From the NCBI GenBank assembly GCA_001792895.1, contig MARA01000006.1, forward strand, positions 930,001 to 994,000: a DNA stretch of 64,000 nt, in the 5' to 3' direction. The stretch comes from Lentinus brumalis. Lineage: Eukaryota > Basidiomycota > Agaricomycetes > Polyporales > Polyporaceae. This document shows positions 45,880-57,900 of the stretch, piece by piece. The translations under genes were made by a program, and so were the position numbers. The notes beneath the pieces were generated by a model. The model was not told where the DNA came from. It worked only from the letters and a program-made list of their open reading frames with translations, and ran no database searches. The stretch's first letter is position 1, and every line of letters starts with the position of its first letter.

Positions 45880-48800
45880 ATGTCTGTGACCCCAGGTAAA
45901 GGCCGCATGTCCGCCATCCCGACCCCAGGCAAGAGCAGCATCCCTACGCCAGGCTTCAGGCCCCGATCGACCTCGTCTGCTGGCCAAAGACCCTCTTTCA
46001 CGGGCCAGGAAGACGAGTATGCCTCCAGGGCATTCCAGGACGCGATTCGCGCGAACGACCCCGCGCAGCACCGAGGACCACGCACCAGCGATGTCTCCAT
46101 CGCATCCTCCCAACTCTCACCGTCCAGTTCGACTTCTTCCGTGTTCAATGGCCCCCGATCACTCAGTGCCGGCGTACGGCCGTCCTCGTCCGCGTCCTCG
46201 TCCTCGGCGATGAGCGCGGGGAGGACTCCGTCGGCTAAGACACCGTCTACGCGTCCCCCGAGCAGGACGTCCGATGTCTTTGCACGGAGCGCCAGCCGCG
46301 CCGGACGAGGATTCGAAGTCGGCGACAATGTCCGGATCGAGTCGCTCGGGTTCGAAGGTGTCCTCCGGTACTTTGGCGAGATCGACGGAAAGCCGGGGAT
46401 GTGGGCCGGCGTCGAGCTCGGTGGCGGGTTCGCCGGCAAGGGCAAGAATAATGGGAGTGTTGCTGGGTGAGTGCCTCCCCCTTTTCGTTGTGTGCAGATG
46501 GGCTCTGGGATTGTTTCAAATGACAAGCATTCGATGCCTTGCATCGGATAGACATGCAGGCGATGCCTTTCTACTTCGACACACCGCGTAGAGCTACGCG
46601 TTCCAACTCTAGCAGAGCGAAACACCGCACGCAGATATGGGTGTCATGCCTCGTAGACATCGTTTCTGACTGGTGTGTTGAATGGGACTGGAATGAAGCC
46701 GTCTCCACGGCCGGCCTTGTGCCGTAAGGATGGCGACTGGCTCGAACGCTCCGAGGCGTGACTTGCATGTCACTAGTCTTCCCCACCCGTGTCGGATGCG
46801 TAGTATAGGTCGAGGATGCACGCGATGGTATTGATGATCTTCTCTCTAGCAAGCAATACTTCACCTGCCCACCCAATTGCGGTGTGTTCGTAGCTTCTAC
46901 GAAGCTGTCCGCCCCAACGGCTGGCCTTCCGATGTCACGACCATCCTCGGTTGCGTCCGTACGTAGCGGACGAATGACCCCCTCCTTCTCTGCGTCCGGT
47001 CGAATGACTCCCTCCGCTCTCCCCACAATCGGCAACGGCCGAAAGACACCATCAATATCGATATCCAACGGTAGAGTAACACCCTCAATGTCGACTGGTA
47101 GGGTGACGCCGTCCATCAGCAATGGACGAGTAACCCCTGCTGCTTCGGCTGGTCGAAAGACACCGAGTCTTCAGACACCTACCGCACGCCCTCGATCTAC
47201 AACCGCGGCACGAAGTCTCGTCACCCCCGCCCGTACCACGAATGTGCCCAATAATATCACGCCCGGCTCAAGAGCCGCGAAATACGTAGGTATGACCGCC
47301 AAGCAGCTCGCGGGGACAACACCCGGGAGCCCCAAGCGCGGAGCTGGTTCCGCCAGCCCGACCCGAACGACTATGTTCGGCTCCCCCATGCTCCCCCTCG
47401 ATCGCCTACACGCAGCGTTCCCGGGTCACCATTCAACACTCCTAAACCACTTGGATCGAGACCAAGTGGTATCGGCATGGGCCTGCCAACCTCGAATACT
47501 CCTTCCAAATCACGACCTTCGTTCAGCAATACCCCACGAGCCCGGATACCCAGCACGATTGCCATGCCCCCTCCCCCCTCCCCCTCCAACTCAAGCCGCT
47601 CAGTATCTTACAACGGTCCGCTGACTCCTGCGGACGCTCCTTTGGTGTCCGACCTGGAGATGAACAACAAGCTCATCTCAGAGCGCATAGCGGCGCTCAC
47701 ATCTAGCAAGACCCCCGCGAGTCCGCGACCGGAGTCGCGGGTGTCCACTGCGGACTCGGCGCACGTCCTGGAGTTGCAGAGTCAAGTCGAGCGCCTCCAG
47801 GCACGACTTGAGGCGTCCGAGGACGAGAACAAACGGCTACGTGCACGGGCGGACGGCGCGGAACGCGAAGCATCCTCACGCATCGAGGCCCTGGTCGCCG
47901 AGCGAGACCAGAACGCAGCCCGAGTCACCGAGCTGGAGACTGCAGCTCGGACGGCCGAGCGGGCCCTCACCGAACGTACTAGCCAAATGGAGGCGTTCCA
48001 GCGGGCGGCCGAGCAGGCGAAGAATGAGCTGGAGAAAGTGCGCAGCGAGGGAGAGACCAAGCTCCGCGACGTCCAGAACAAGCTCGAGGACAAGGAATCA
48101 CTCGTGACACAGCTCAAGGAGGCCCTCGACGAGCGTGCTGGCGAGCAGAGCAACAGCGATGCCCGAATTGAAGCGAAGAATGCGGAGATCGCGCTGCTCG
48201 AGAGTCGTGTCAAGACTGTATCTGCGGAACTCGCAGAGGAGCGGAAGAACCTCAATGAGCAGATTGACGAGCTCCGGAGAGCGGGCCAGGTGCGTCTCCT
48301 GTGGCAGTCCTTGCGGGTTGTGTCTGAGAGTGGCCGCTGCTGTTACAGGAAATGGTCGCGCTGTACGAGGAGCGTCTCAGTGCGGCGGACACCAGGCGGT
48401 ATGAGCTCGAGGATCTCGTCGTGACGCTCGAGGAGCATCTCAAGGCGCAGGCGCGTCCCGTCTCGCCCGAGACCCTTGCTCGCAAGGCCGCCACCGCTGC
48501 AGAGATCGATAACGAGATGCTGCGCGAACAGGTGCAGCACCTGCAGAAACGGATCGCGACGCTCGAAGACGATCTTGAGGAGACTCGTGCCATGAACGAG
48601 CGCGACGAGGCTGCGGTGCGTGAGCGCATCAAGCGTTACAAGGAACGCGAGGAGACGGTCCGCAAGGAGCTCGCTGAGACCCGGACGGAGATGGAGCTCG
48701 TGCGCATGTCAGAGGAGAAGGCTCGTGTCCGTGTCGAGGAGGTCGAGGAGGCCCTGCGGGAGAACACGGTTGCCCTTGAGAACGCGAGAGCGGAAATCGA

Positions 48801-50374
48801 GACGCTCAGACATGAAATTGCTGTGAGTATCGTTTTCCGATTACTGCTAGTTGTTGGTGGCTGAGCAGTCCCTTCGTGCCGTGTAGGACCTCGAAGGCAT
48901 GGCTGCGGCGGCTAGGAGCGCCTCCTCCGACAAGCTCAGCGAACTCGCACCGCGGGCGAACAGCGAGCGTACACGGCTCCAGGAGGAGATCGCAGATCTC
49001 AAGCAGCAACTTTCTCAGGTCAAGACACAGTCGTCTGGTGGTGCTGACGTGCATGACCTCGAGGAAGAGCTTCACTTGCTCCAGGAGGACAGGGAGACGG
49101 TAGGTTACCTCACGTCATGATACCTTTGGCTTGACGCTCAATCGTTGGCTGCCAGCTACACCAATCGCTCAAGCGTACACAGGCGGAGCTTGCAGACGAG
49201 CGAGCGATAGTCGAGGAGCTCCGTGCGCTCGCGAACGAGCGCACTGCCGAGCTGGATACCATCCGCAAGAAGCTCAACCGCGAGGGTTCCGTCAACGGGC
49301 ATGAAGTCAAGCCGCCTGCGTCCCCGTCCTCGAAGCACGACCTCTCGGTGGCTCGCGACGAGATTACCGGTCTCAAGTGGGTCACGCTTTTTTTGTGTAT
49401 CCGTGTTCACGGCTGAGTGCCTGTATGACACAGGCATATTGTGCAACAGCTGCAGAAGGAGAATGACTCGTCCGCTAAGCGATGCAAAGTCCTCGAGGCC
49501 GAGAACAAGCTCTTGCTCTCGGAGACTGAGCAGCTGCGTGAGGTCGGTATTCCTGTGCGGACAACGTGTACCTGGTTCAATCCTGATACCGCCCACAGGA
49601 GCTGAAGGTCCTTGAGGAAGATGTCGAACGAAGCCTCGCGCGCGAGGAAGCTGTACTGTCGGGCGAAAATCTGCCGTCCACGCCTTCGACGCCTTCCCTG
49701 GACGACATCCAGGCGCTGCAGCAAAGTTACAAGGACCTCAAGGTCAAGTACGAGGTGCGTACTCTGTGTATCTGGTTCGCAAACCGGTGCTGAACGGACC
49801 TGTCAGACTGAGGTGGAGCAACTACGCAAGAAGGTTGCCGATCTCGAGATGAAGAGCGCACGTCAAGTACACGATGTACGTGTTGCGCCCATATGCAACG
49901 TCGGTGAACACAGAGCTGATATTTTTCTGACAGCTGAATAAGGAGATTGGCGAGCTCGAGTCGCTCATCGAGTCGAAGGTGCGTCGGTCGTTTTGCCTCT
50001 TTCTCCGCGAACGCACAAGTGACACGCCGTTGCAGATTTACCGCGAGGACGAACTCGAGCTCGAGATTGAGCGCCTCAAGGAGAAACTCGCGCGTCAGAA
50101 GAAGTCCTCCAAGACCGACCTCTTTGAAGAGCCCCATGCTCGCCCACCCTCCTCGTCCTCCACTTTGTCCTCCACGCTCGGCGAGAGTGGAGAAGAGGTG
50201 TGCGAGATCTGCGAGCGGCCAGGTCACGACATCTTCACGTGCGACCTGTTGAAGGACGACACCCCGCCTGCCTCGGCGAAGCCCCGCGACGACCAGTCGG
50301 AGATGATTTGTGAGGACTGCGAGGAGCGCGGGCATACGGCTGCGAACTGCCCGCACTCGCTGGATGTCTTCTAA
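45880..50374 (+). CDS. CLIP-170-like CAP-Gly plus-end tracking protein, one apparent frameshift
   Basis: Ten exons: 45880..46466, 46850..48289, 48349..48822, 48887..49099, 49156..49376, 49434..49542, 49599..49754, 49807..49875, 49934..49978 and 50036..50374, about 1217 residues. The CAP-Gly domain is at about residues 140-212 (FEGVLRYFGEIDGKPGMWAG, GKNNGSVAGKQYF), binding the EEY/F ends of tubulin and EB1. Before it lie two EB1-type SxIP motifs (SAIP, SSIP). After it are about eight GRxTPS-like repeats, then a coiled coil of some 700 residues. Two CCHC zinc knuckles close the protein (CEICERPGHDIFTC, CEDCEERGHTAANC), as in CLIP-170. The frame shifts at the five-C run 47393-47397; one more C restores RSPTRSVPGSPFNTPKP and makes exon 2 fit. 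Intron 1 is long (383 bases). Confidence 0.92.
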
Positions 50375-51428
50375 TCACGTCGCCTGCCTCGTTCGCCTCG
50401 CTATCTACCCGCTCCCCCCTGCTTTCCTGGTTTCGTTGTCGTGATCATCACTTCTCGGACATTGGTCTGCGCACACTGCACAGAAGCCCAAACAAATTGT
50501 AGCCACATATCGCACACCCGTTCACTTGTCCTGTGCACCCTGCATGAAGCATTGCTACCCCTTCCTTGCCATTATAATTGCCGCATTGTACATATGTGCG
50601 CTCCCTCATTCATTCAGTCAGTCTCACTTGTTTCGCGGTACTTAGGTTGTGCTGTCGCTGAGCACTATATCGTACATACCCCATGATGTTGTCTCCCCAG
50701 TAAGGGACGTCAGTATACCTCTACATCCTATGAGCATTATGAACACGACTCCTCCAATCATGAGTTCTCTCTGATCGGCTCGCTGTATCCGTGTCAAGGT
50801 TGCGCTGCAAAGACATCTGTCCGCCGATTGACTTGAGGAAGTTACAGTACATTCAATAAGTAAAGTGCCATAGCCATAGGGTTAGGGTTAGGCCGACGGA
50901 GGGACAAAAGAGAATGGCCTGCCCAGCCCGAGGGCCGAAGCAGGACAGGGAAATATTGAGACGGTGCACGTGCCGAAGCACGTACAAACCGCGAGGTCCC
51001 CCTGAGGACATGGTCGCCGTGCTATGAGAGGACCACACGGCCCACGGACCCAGGTACATGAAGGGGCCCGTGCCATCAAGGTAAGTATGAGTTGCTACAG
51101 TGTCGCCCAAAGCCTCTTATACTCGGGGACGCGCGCACGGACCAGGTGGATTCAGGGCAGGCGTTCACGCGCACGCGTCTCACGGGTATCGCGCTGGCTC
51201 TATCTCGCCCTTGTGCATGTGCACTGCGATGCGAACTTACTCAGGTATCAGGATGTCGTCCATGCCATCGCAGTCGTGTGTACGAATGGCGCGATTGATG
51301 TTCTCGACGACAGCTGTTTGTCCGGCGAGATCCATGACACCATTTCGGATGTGAGGCTGGCCCTCAAATACCGTGAAGCCAGTGGCTGATGGTCCTGGAC
51401 TGCCCCCTACACCTCTGTGCTCCGAGAT
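50375..51428. other. Intergenic region
   Basis: About 1.05 kb between CLIP-170 and the CoA-binding protein gene. It contains a short telomere-like repeat at 50877-50892. An open minus-strand stretch around 51237-51400 (MDLAGQTAVVENINRAIRTH) has protein-like composition but no recognised family and no convincing partner exons. No RNA gene could be confirmed. Confidence 0.45.
50877..50892 (+). repeat. Interstitial telomeric motif (TTAGGG)
   Basis: TAGGGTTAGGGTTAGG, 16 bases of perfect TTAGGG repeat, the telomere unit of most filamentous fungi. It lies between genes and not at a chromosome end. It may be a binding site for a telobox (Tbf1/TRF-type) factor or a scar of end repair. Confidence 0.7.
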
Positions 51429-52010
51429 ATGTCCAGCCTCACTGATATTCAGAAGAAATTCCTGTCTGCACCACACTACGCCGTTGTTGGTGCATCGAAG
51501 GACCAGTCAAAGTATGGAACCAAGGTCAGCTTTCTTCAGCTCGAGTCGTGTAACCGATCGCTGATCATGCCCTCAGGTACTGAAGTGGTACCAGGCCAGA
51601 GACAAGGACGTGACCCCCGTTCATCCGGTAGGTCGTACGGCGTGAGATACCGCACGCATCCTTCACGGACCTACAGACAGAGGACGAGCTGGAAGGGCTG
51701 AAGACCGTCCGGTCAATCGCTGACCTCTCTGCTCCGACGGAGACCTCCATCAGCATCATCACACCGCCGAAGGTATGCCATTCCGTCTTATCTGCCATGA
51801 CGTGCTCGTGAGCTGACTGAGCGTCAGGTCACCCTGGGCATCCTCGAGAAAGCCAAGGAACTTGGTGTTCCTGCGCTATGGCTCCAACCAGGCGCGGAGG
51901 ATGAGACCGTCGTCTCGTACATCAAGGATAACGGTCTCGAGGACAAGGCCATTTACGGTGGACCCTGCATCCTCGTTGAGGGAGATGGTATCCTCAAGAG
52001 CCTCCTATAG
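51429..52010 (+). CDS. CoA-binding domain protein (YccU/CoA_binding_2 family)
   Basis: Exons 51429..51524, 51577..51627, 51677..51772 and 51828..52010 give 141 residues. This is a single Rossmann-type CoA-binding domain: AVVGASKDQSKYGTKVL at the first strand-loop-helix, VTPVHPTEDELEGLKTVRSI, SISIITPPK, LWLQPGAEDE and GGPCILVEG. The length equals that of the family, which has no proven enzyme activity but binds CoA or acyl-CoA-like ligands in bacterial structures. The start at 51429 was preferred over an ATG four codons upstream because it matches the usual N-terminus. No anomalies. Confidence 0.9.
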
Positions 52011-52412
52011 GCGTCGGTGGTGCCGGCGTACCAAAAGAATCACGGACACTCGTGTTGTACCCTTATCGATCGGATGGATGTATTGTCGGCATTCTGGAAA
52101 CATACCGCGCTCGTGGCAGTGTTCTCCCCGACGGCCGCGGTGTCCGCCCATACATATGCGCAAATGTATATGTTCTAGAAAGGCGCCTATTACTTCAGCG
52201 AGCTGAGTGGCTAGGCGAAGTTGTATATGAAGACTAAGGCTTCTCCCTCAGCGACATCGCAGCATAAAGCAGTGGCAGACAGAGCCGTCAGCCAGAATAC
52301 AAAAACAACCGCCCCGTGCCTTGTGCGCCAAATGAACTGATCTCGACTTGCCTGAACGTCGGGTGGTGGGCGGGCAGCAAAGTATACTAGGCAATTCCTG
52401 TCCATCTCTCAC
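52011..52412. other. Intergenic region
   Basis: About 400 bases between two plus-strand genes. Nothing could be supported here beyond 3' and 5' flanks. Confidence 0.4.
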
Positions 52413-53045
52413 ATGTCGTTGTGCGACCACCACTGTCTCTCTTCGCCATGGAACACACCCTCTTCATCGTCGTCTTCCTCTTCACTCCCGTCTAATGCCC
52501 AGTTCGGCGGCAGCACGCTGCTCCTCCTGATCGAATGTTTCCTCTCATCCTCAGCCGGCCTCCGCGCAGCGTCCTTCGGACTTATCAAGTGAGCAACTCT
52601 CACTGCCCATAAAATCACCTGACGTTGATCTCCTTCTCGCGCAGTACTATGACCATTGGCCGCAAGGTGCTGACATATGTCATGTCCACGGCCGTCAAGC
52701 TCCTGGCCGAGCACCACTTTGGCGTCGAGGCCCAGGCGCCGCCGACCCGGCTCGTTCTCTTCCTTGTCGTCGCCTTTCTAGCTTGCTGGGGTTCCATGTG
52801 CTACTTGGTATATTCCATCTGGTTGGCCGACGCCGCGCGCATTAAGGCTGATCCCGCTCACGTTCGAGTATGTCGAGCGCCGCTCGGACGGCAAGCTGGG
52901 GGCGTGGATGTGGACGAGATGCGAGGGTGGATCTTCCCTGGGCGCGGGGATGTGGCTGGATCCCCGTTCGAGCCGACTGAAGGAAGACTCGGTGACTTGG
53001 GATTGCGGGTATGATGATCTATCTTCCCCTTGGACGTGTATATGA
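52413..53045 (+). CDS. Small single-pass membrane protein of unknown family
   Basis: Exon 1 52413..52588 and exon 2 from 52645. Exon 1 encodes a Ser-rich start (MSLCDHHCLSSPWNTPS) and a hydrophobic stretch (STLLLLIECFLSSSAGLRAA). Exon 2 begins TMTIGRKVLTYVMSTAVKLL and has a clear membrane helix (LVLFLVVAFLACWGSMCYLV). After IKADP two frames are possible. The unbroken one ends at 53014 (...LGDLGLRV). The other, reached by dropping one base near 52853-52856, ends at 53045 and reads LTFEYVERRSDGKLGAWMW, with codon use more like the neighbouring genes. No family recognised. The exon structure is moderately secure; the C-terminus is not. Confidence 0.5.
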
Positions 53046-53491
53046 ATGTATAGGCCCTGAATGTTGGGTCGCTTACTTTGCATATTTTTTCTCAAGATCT
53101 TACGTCCTTCGTTTCGCGAATTTCATTCAAAGTCTGGGTATCCAGCGGGGTTTCATACAATGTAGTACATGCCAATGGAAGGCATATGACAACATATCTA
53201 CAGACACAACGAAGCTCTTCAGAACAACTTCGAGAGAGGCAGCAAGATGCAGAGCAGTAAGCAGTACGACGCGACAGCGGACACCAATACTAGTACAGCG
53301 AGGGTATAATACATCAAGATCCAGACGAGCCGCACGGGAAAGAGCACATAAGTGGAATCCGGGGGTGAGTAAGTAGACGACGTGCGTGATGCTCTCTAAA
53401 ACCCTAGGGTTTCGCTCACTACAGCCCGGGTATCATCATGAGAGCGAGCAAAGTACCTGTATGTGGTTCAGAATTATGTCCGATGCTCCAA
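53046..53491. other. Intergenic region between convergent genes
   Basis: About 450 bases between two genes pointing at each other; they hold both 3' ends. AT-richer than the flanks, no features. Confidence 0.4.
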
Positions 53492-54913
53492 TTAGGTCGA
53501 AATCGTGGAGTGAGGAGGGCGAACAACGACTCCGATGGTCGGTTGCAGGCTCCCCTTCGAGATATGCTGGATGTCCAACAGAACGAGGTCGTCCACGTCC
53601 AGTTCGCGGTTACCATGGACAAGAGGCTTGCCGGACTGGCGCGAACGAGTCTAGCACGTCCACGAGGTGCCGCGTCAACGATCCGGCGCCGTGGAAATAC
53701 TAGATGGACGACCAACCAGAAAGGTGTGCATCTCCTCTGCGATGATGTGCGCGAGCTTGGAGCGTGTTTGGGGAAGCGTGCCACCCCGAACGTGGCGGAG
53801 AACGTTCACCTGACGGCTGTGCTTCTTGTACCCGGGAAACTGTGTTCCCCATCGGGATAGGTGAGCGTCGTAAAATAGCGAAGCTAGGCCGATGCCACTC
53901 ACACAGAAGACGATGGCAAGCTTCTGTGGCACTTCGAAGGTCGGGTTTGCTGGCCACGCTCCCCGGTCGTGGTCGGCGAGCCTATGGAAGTCGTTTCGCA
54001 GAGCATCGCCAAGGCCGAAACCGTGGAATAACATCTCAGGCAGGCGGAAGGCTTCGGACGTCAGGCCTCGGTCGTAGAGGCTTTGGCGAAGCTCCTGCAC
54101 TGTTTGAGAATCGGGCACCAGTATCTGAAAACCATGCACACCTCGTATACATTGTCTTGACTCGGAACCGAGACAGGGAAGTCATGCGCCAAGGGTCGGG
54201 TACCTTGGAACAACCCACTTGCTTCTACAATGGGCCGTGTGTTCTCGCCCGGGTGGGCCTGTGCGAGACAAGCAAAGCGTAATCACGGAAGCTGTAAGCG
54301 AGGCTACTTACTATTGGGCTGTTACGAGTTCACACTCACTGCGAATGGAAGCATGTCAATGTCCGTGGCATCCACGTAAGATGTCGATGTCGCGACGTGG
54401 TCCTGAACTTCATCGAAAGGATACAGGATCTGGTAACGGATCGGATCGGGATTCTTCGTGTGATACTCAGTCGCTTACCGGAGATGGCGGTCCAAGGAGG
54501 AGAGGATGGGTATCTAGGACGTCGGTGATGCTGAGATCAAACGTTGAACTAGGACGTTGTACTGGTGGCGAGGATACGCCCGAGAAGCCAGCAGCCTACG
54601 ACGCAGGACAGCAACGGGTTTTTCGATCAGTGCCCAATGTAACGCGGAGACCAGTGAACATACTATGTACCTCGTCGTCGACCCCGCCTGGGGGTGTGGG
54701 CGCGGGCCCCAGTCGGGTTGGCAGCCCGGCGTCGCTGTTGAGTGCGCAGGGCGTTGTCGATCCGACGGGTAGGAGGAGCGCGACGTCGCCGTCGTTGAGG
54801 GGTCCGTCGCCGTTGCAGGGCTCTGCCCAGTAACCCGCCGGACCGCCCATGGCGCGGTTCGATACGGGTGGATCGCTGGAGCCATCACTCTCGGAGGAGG
54901 ATCCGCATTGCAT
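53492..54913 (-). CDS. Uncharacterised 341-residue protein, probably mushroom-specific
   Basis: Seven exons: complement(53492..53635, 53717..53839, 53903..54094, 54142..54258, 54340..54429, 54479..54595, 54671..54913). Every one has a length divisible by three and all introns are phase 0, so the model is internally very consistent. The N-terminal 80 residues are acidic and disordered. The folded part begins FDLSITDVL and continues ILYPFDEVQDHVATSTSYVD, RPLAHDFPVSVPSQDNVYEE, MLFHGFGLGDALRNDFHRLA, EVPQKLAIVFC, TRSKLAHIIAEEMHTFL and LDVDDLVLLDIQHISKGSLQ. I associate this block order with a family of hypothetical proteins from mushrooms, without known function or signal peptide. No catalytic motif is evident. 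Confidence 0.75.
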
Positions 54914-57900
54914 GATGATATATAGTGTTGGATCGTTGAGCAGAGGAGGAGCGCAAGGGGATTCGCGGGACGGACGCAGAGGTGAGCGGTATTGGTGGTG
55001 AGGCATGAAGCATGAATGACTTGACAGAAGATCTTTATACTGCGGGGTGAACAATGAATCGATGGAATGTTCGAATCGGTTTGACGTTACCTCGTGCATA
55101 TCGAATTATCCGCATCCTCAGGGTCCAACTGAACGCGGGAACGGCGGTCATTGGACGGAGGCGATGTCGTCTCCCTGCAGAAGTAAGTAGTACTGCCAGA
55201 TGCAGCTCGCTACGGTTTCTCGGCAGGCCCCGACCAAGTCTGACCAAGTCTGCACTTTAACCGCGCATTGCGCGTACCTTCGGCGAATGTCATTGGTCGA
55301 GGACGCGGCTTCCAGCACCATCATCAGGCATGATCAGGGTCGATTTTGTCGCTCCGTCTCCCGACTAGCACTCGGGAAAAGGGGGTCTGGTAGGCTGATG
55401 CACATGCGGGATGGTCAGCATATGTTCGGCGGGAATTATCTGCCCTAGCTACGGTGTCAGCTGTGCAAAGATAAGCGGACAGCGGGATAGAAAGTGCCAT
55501 TGGAGCTGCGGGCGAGTTTTCGTTGTGATCCGTCGGGTATGGAAATTCAACGTTTGCGAGCACCGTCGAATTTGACGACAGCACTTGTTCCCAGCCTCGT
55601 GAGAGTGCGTACCACACCTTACCACACTGTCATCACCTCGAATTCCTCGCATGATCGGACTGGCCCCTCGCCGCTTTCATCTTCGGTGTTATTAGTATCT
55701 AGATGCACCGTCTCGTGGATAGCACGCACCTCACGAGGTGCTCCGTCGTTCGCCGGACGGTACTGCGCCTGAGATATGTCAGTGACATTATTCGTATACA
55801 CGAGCGTCGAGAAGACACCACCTGTTGTTCCAGACCCCGCTGAATGCGATGTATATGCGAGTGGCTGTGATTCCGCCGATGGCTGTTCCATACAGCCGGC
55901 ACGTCAGCATGACGGAGCGAGTCGAAGGCTGTGAAAAGCCTCGATGTCTTCGGTAACTCGTTCGGGGTGATAAACTTCCATCTATCCTCCTGCTAAGACA
56001 CACCCACGCCACGCGAATCGAGTACAGAAGCGGAAGCCTCGTTCCAGGAAGATACAGAAGGAACGGGCTCTGATGAATGTTACCTGCAGGCGGACGGCCG
56101 TGTGAGCGGTCATCGGTCAGGAATAGCGTAGCGTACTCACCTTGATTTTGCTGAGAGCGGACACGCAAGAGGTTGTGTCGTACTAGGTATCACCGTAGAA
56201 TCAAACACAACGTTCGCCCCATGGGCACGATTAGTTGGCACTGTGACAAAGGTTCGCGGAGATGCCGTTTCTACAGGGGCACTGAGCCTCGTGTACCGGG
56301 CTCCGTGCAGCTACGTCAATAGCAGAAAAGCGCGAAAATTGTACATCTGGGCTTCTAACCCCGATCACGCATCCAAGTTTTAGGCACGCCGTACAAGCCC
56401 GTTCTGTCGGTCTTCTTAGCCGGGCAGTGAAGTCGCGTCCTGCGCTCAGACTCACGTAACGGCCAGATGAAAGACCGGCTCACCGACATCCGCTCTTCTG
56501 GAAATAGCACCCTGCGACGGTCTCGACGTGTGGCCCTCTAAGCATAGCCGCGGCGATGTCCCGAAGCGTTGACATGGAAGATGCGTGTGCTTCCCTGGTA
56601 GATCATCCCTTCTGTCACCTGCAAGCGAGGCCCTGGGGTGCACAGGCCACATGAGAACCCGAGTACGATGTTGGCAGTGGTGGCGGCCGCCATGCAGGTG
56701 CCTCGCCAATGGCAATGCGGCGGCCGAGCTGGAAACAAGCGCAGTCAATGTACTGTGTGGTTGTGGTATGCGCCAAAGATGCTCCTAACTTAGCGGGTAG
56801 ATATGGCTTGAATGTCAGCGTTACATCGGAGGAGTCCGTACACATGGAGGGGGTAAGGTCGGGGCATGCCTCAGGTGTGTTCGATTGCATCAACGCCGGG
56901 TGCTCAACCTGGACAACCATTGGGAGGGCTGAAGGCGTCCACTGCCTCACCGCAGGTCCGAAGCTCTGGAGGGAATGTGACGACATAGCTCTTGCGCATT
57001 GATTATCGAATATCGAGGGGCCGGTCGTGTCGCCGAACCGATGCAGTTAAGCGCTACATTGAAACGATTGAGGACGATAAAGGAGTGGCCAGTACTTGTC
57101 ACCCCTCATCAGCAAGACGTCTCATGGTTCATCCAACTTAATTGAGTACATGTACAACCCGAGCTCGGACTGCCATGCGCCGGTGTGGACAATGTACATT
57201 GGGCTCCCCGGAGATCGTCGTGGCTGAAGGCCAGAAGTGTCCTGTTAAGCTTCATAATTGAATCAGATGATTGAATACCGTTCAGTTGGGCGCAAGAGAA
57301 GTAATTGTCCTGATCACGTACTCATTCACGATCACGATGCATGCATGCACCTGCGGTGCACAGAGCGCACGACGTACCCGAATATATAACCACAGCTTAC
57401 TGGTTGATGCCATGCCGCCAAAAGACCGTCGTCTGACAAAGAGCCGTTACAGATAAGCACAGCGCACCGTTGAGGTACCAATATACTCTGAGCATCGTAT
57501 AGGACGGCCACTGGCCAGTTCTGGAAGAGCAAGTTCAAAGAGAAGGTGTGGTCGTCGTTAGGCGCCAAGAGGTGACGGGTAGCCCGATCAATCTGATCTT
57601 GAACGCGTGGACAGGACCCCCGCATATAGTATACAGATGTCATATGCCGGGATAGGCCCTGAAGGGCCCTTTTTGGGTCTCCTTATAAGGCAGGTATGGG
57701 CGTTAAATTACTATATATGGTAATTTTGCGGGCGTTTAACGGGCGCTTCGTCGATTTTTGACCTCCAAACGGCCCATTTTTTGGGTATTTGAGCCATATG
57801 ACCTCCTCAGCGCTTATTCGGGGGTCCTGCGTGGACGCGTGGATTACTTGCTAGGTTGGCTCAATAACCTCCTGCAGCCTCTACGGTCTTGGACGCGAAA

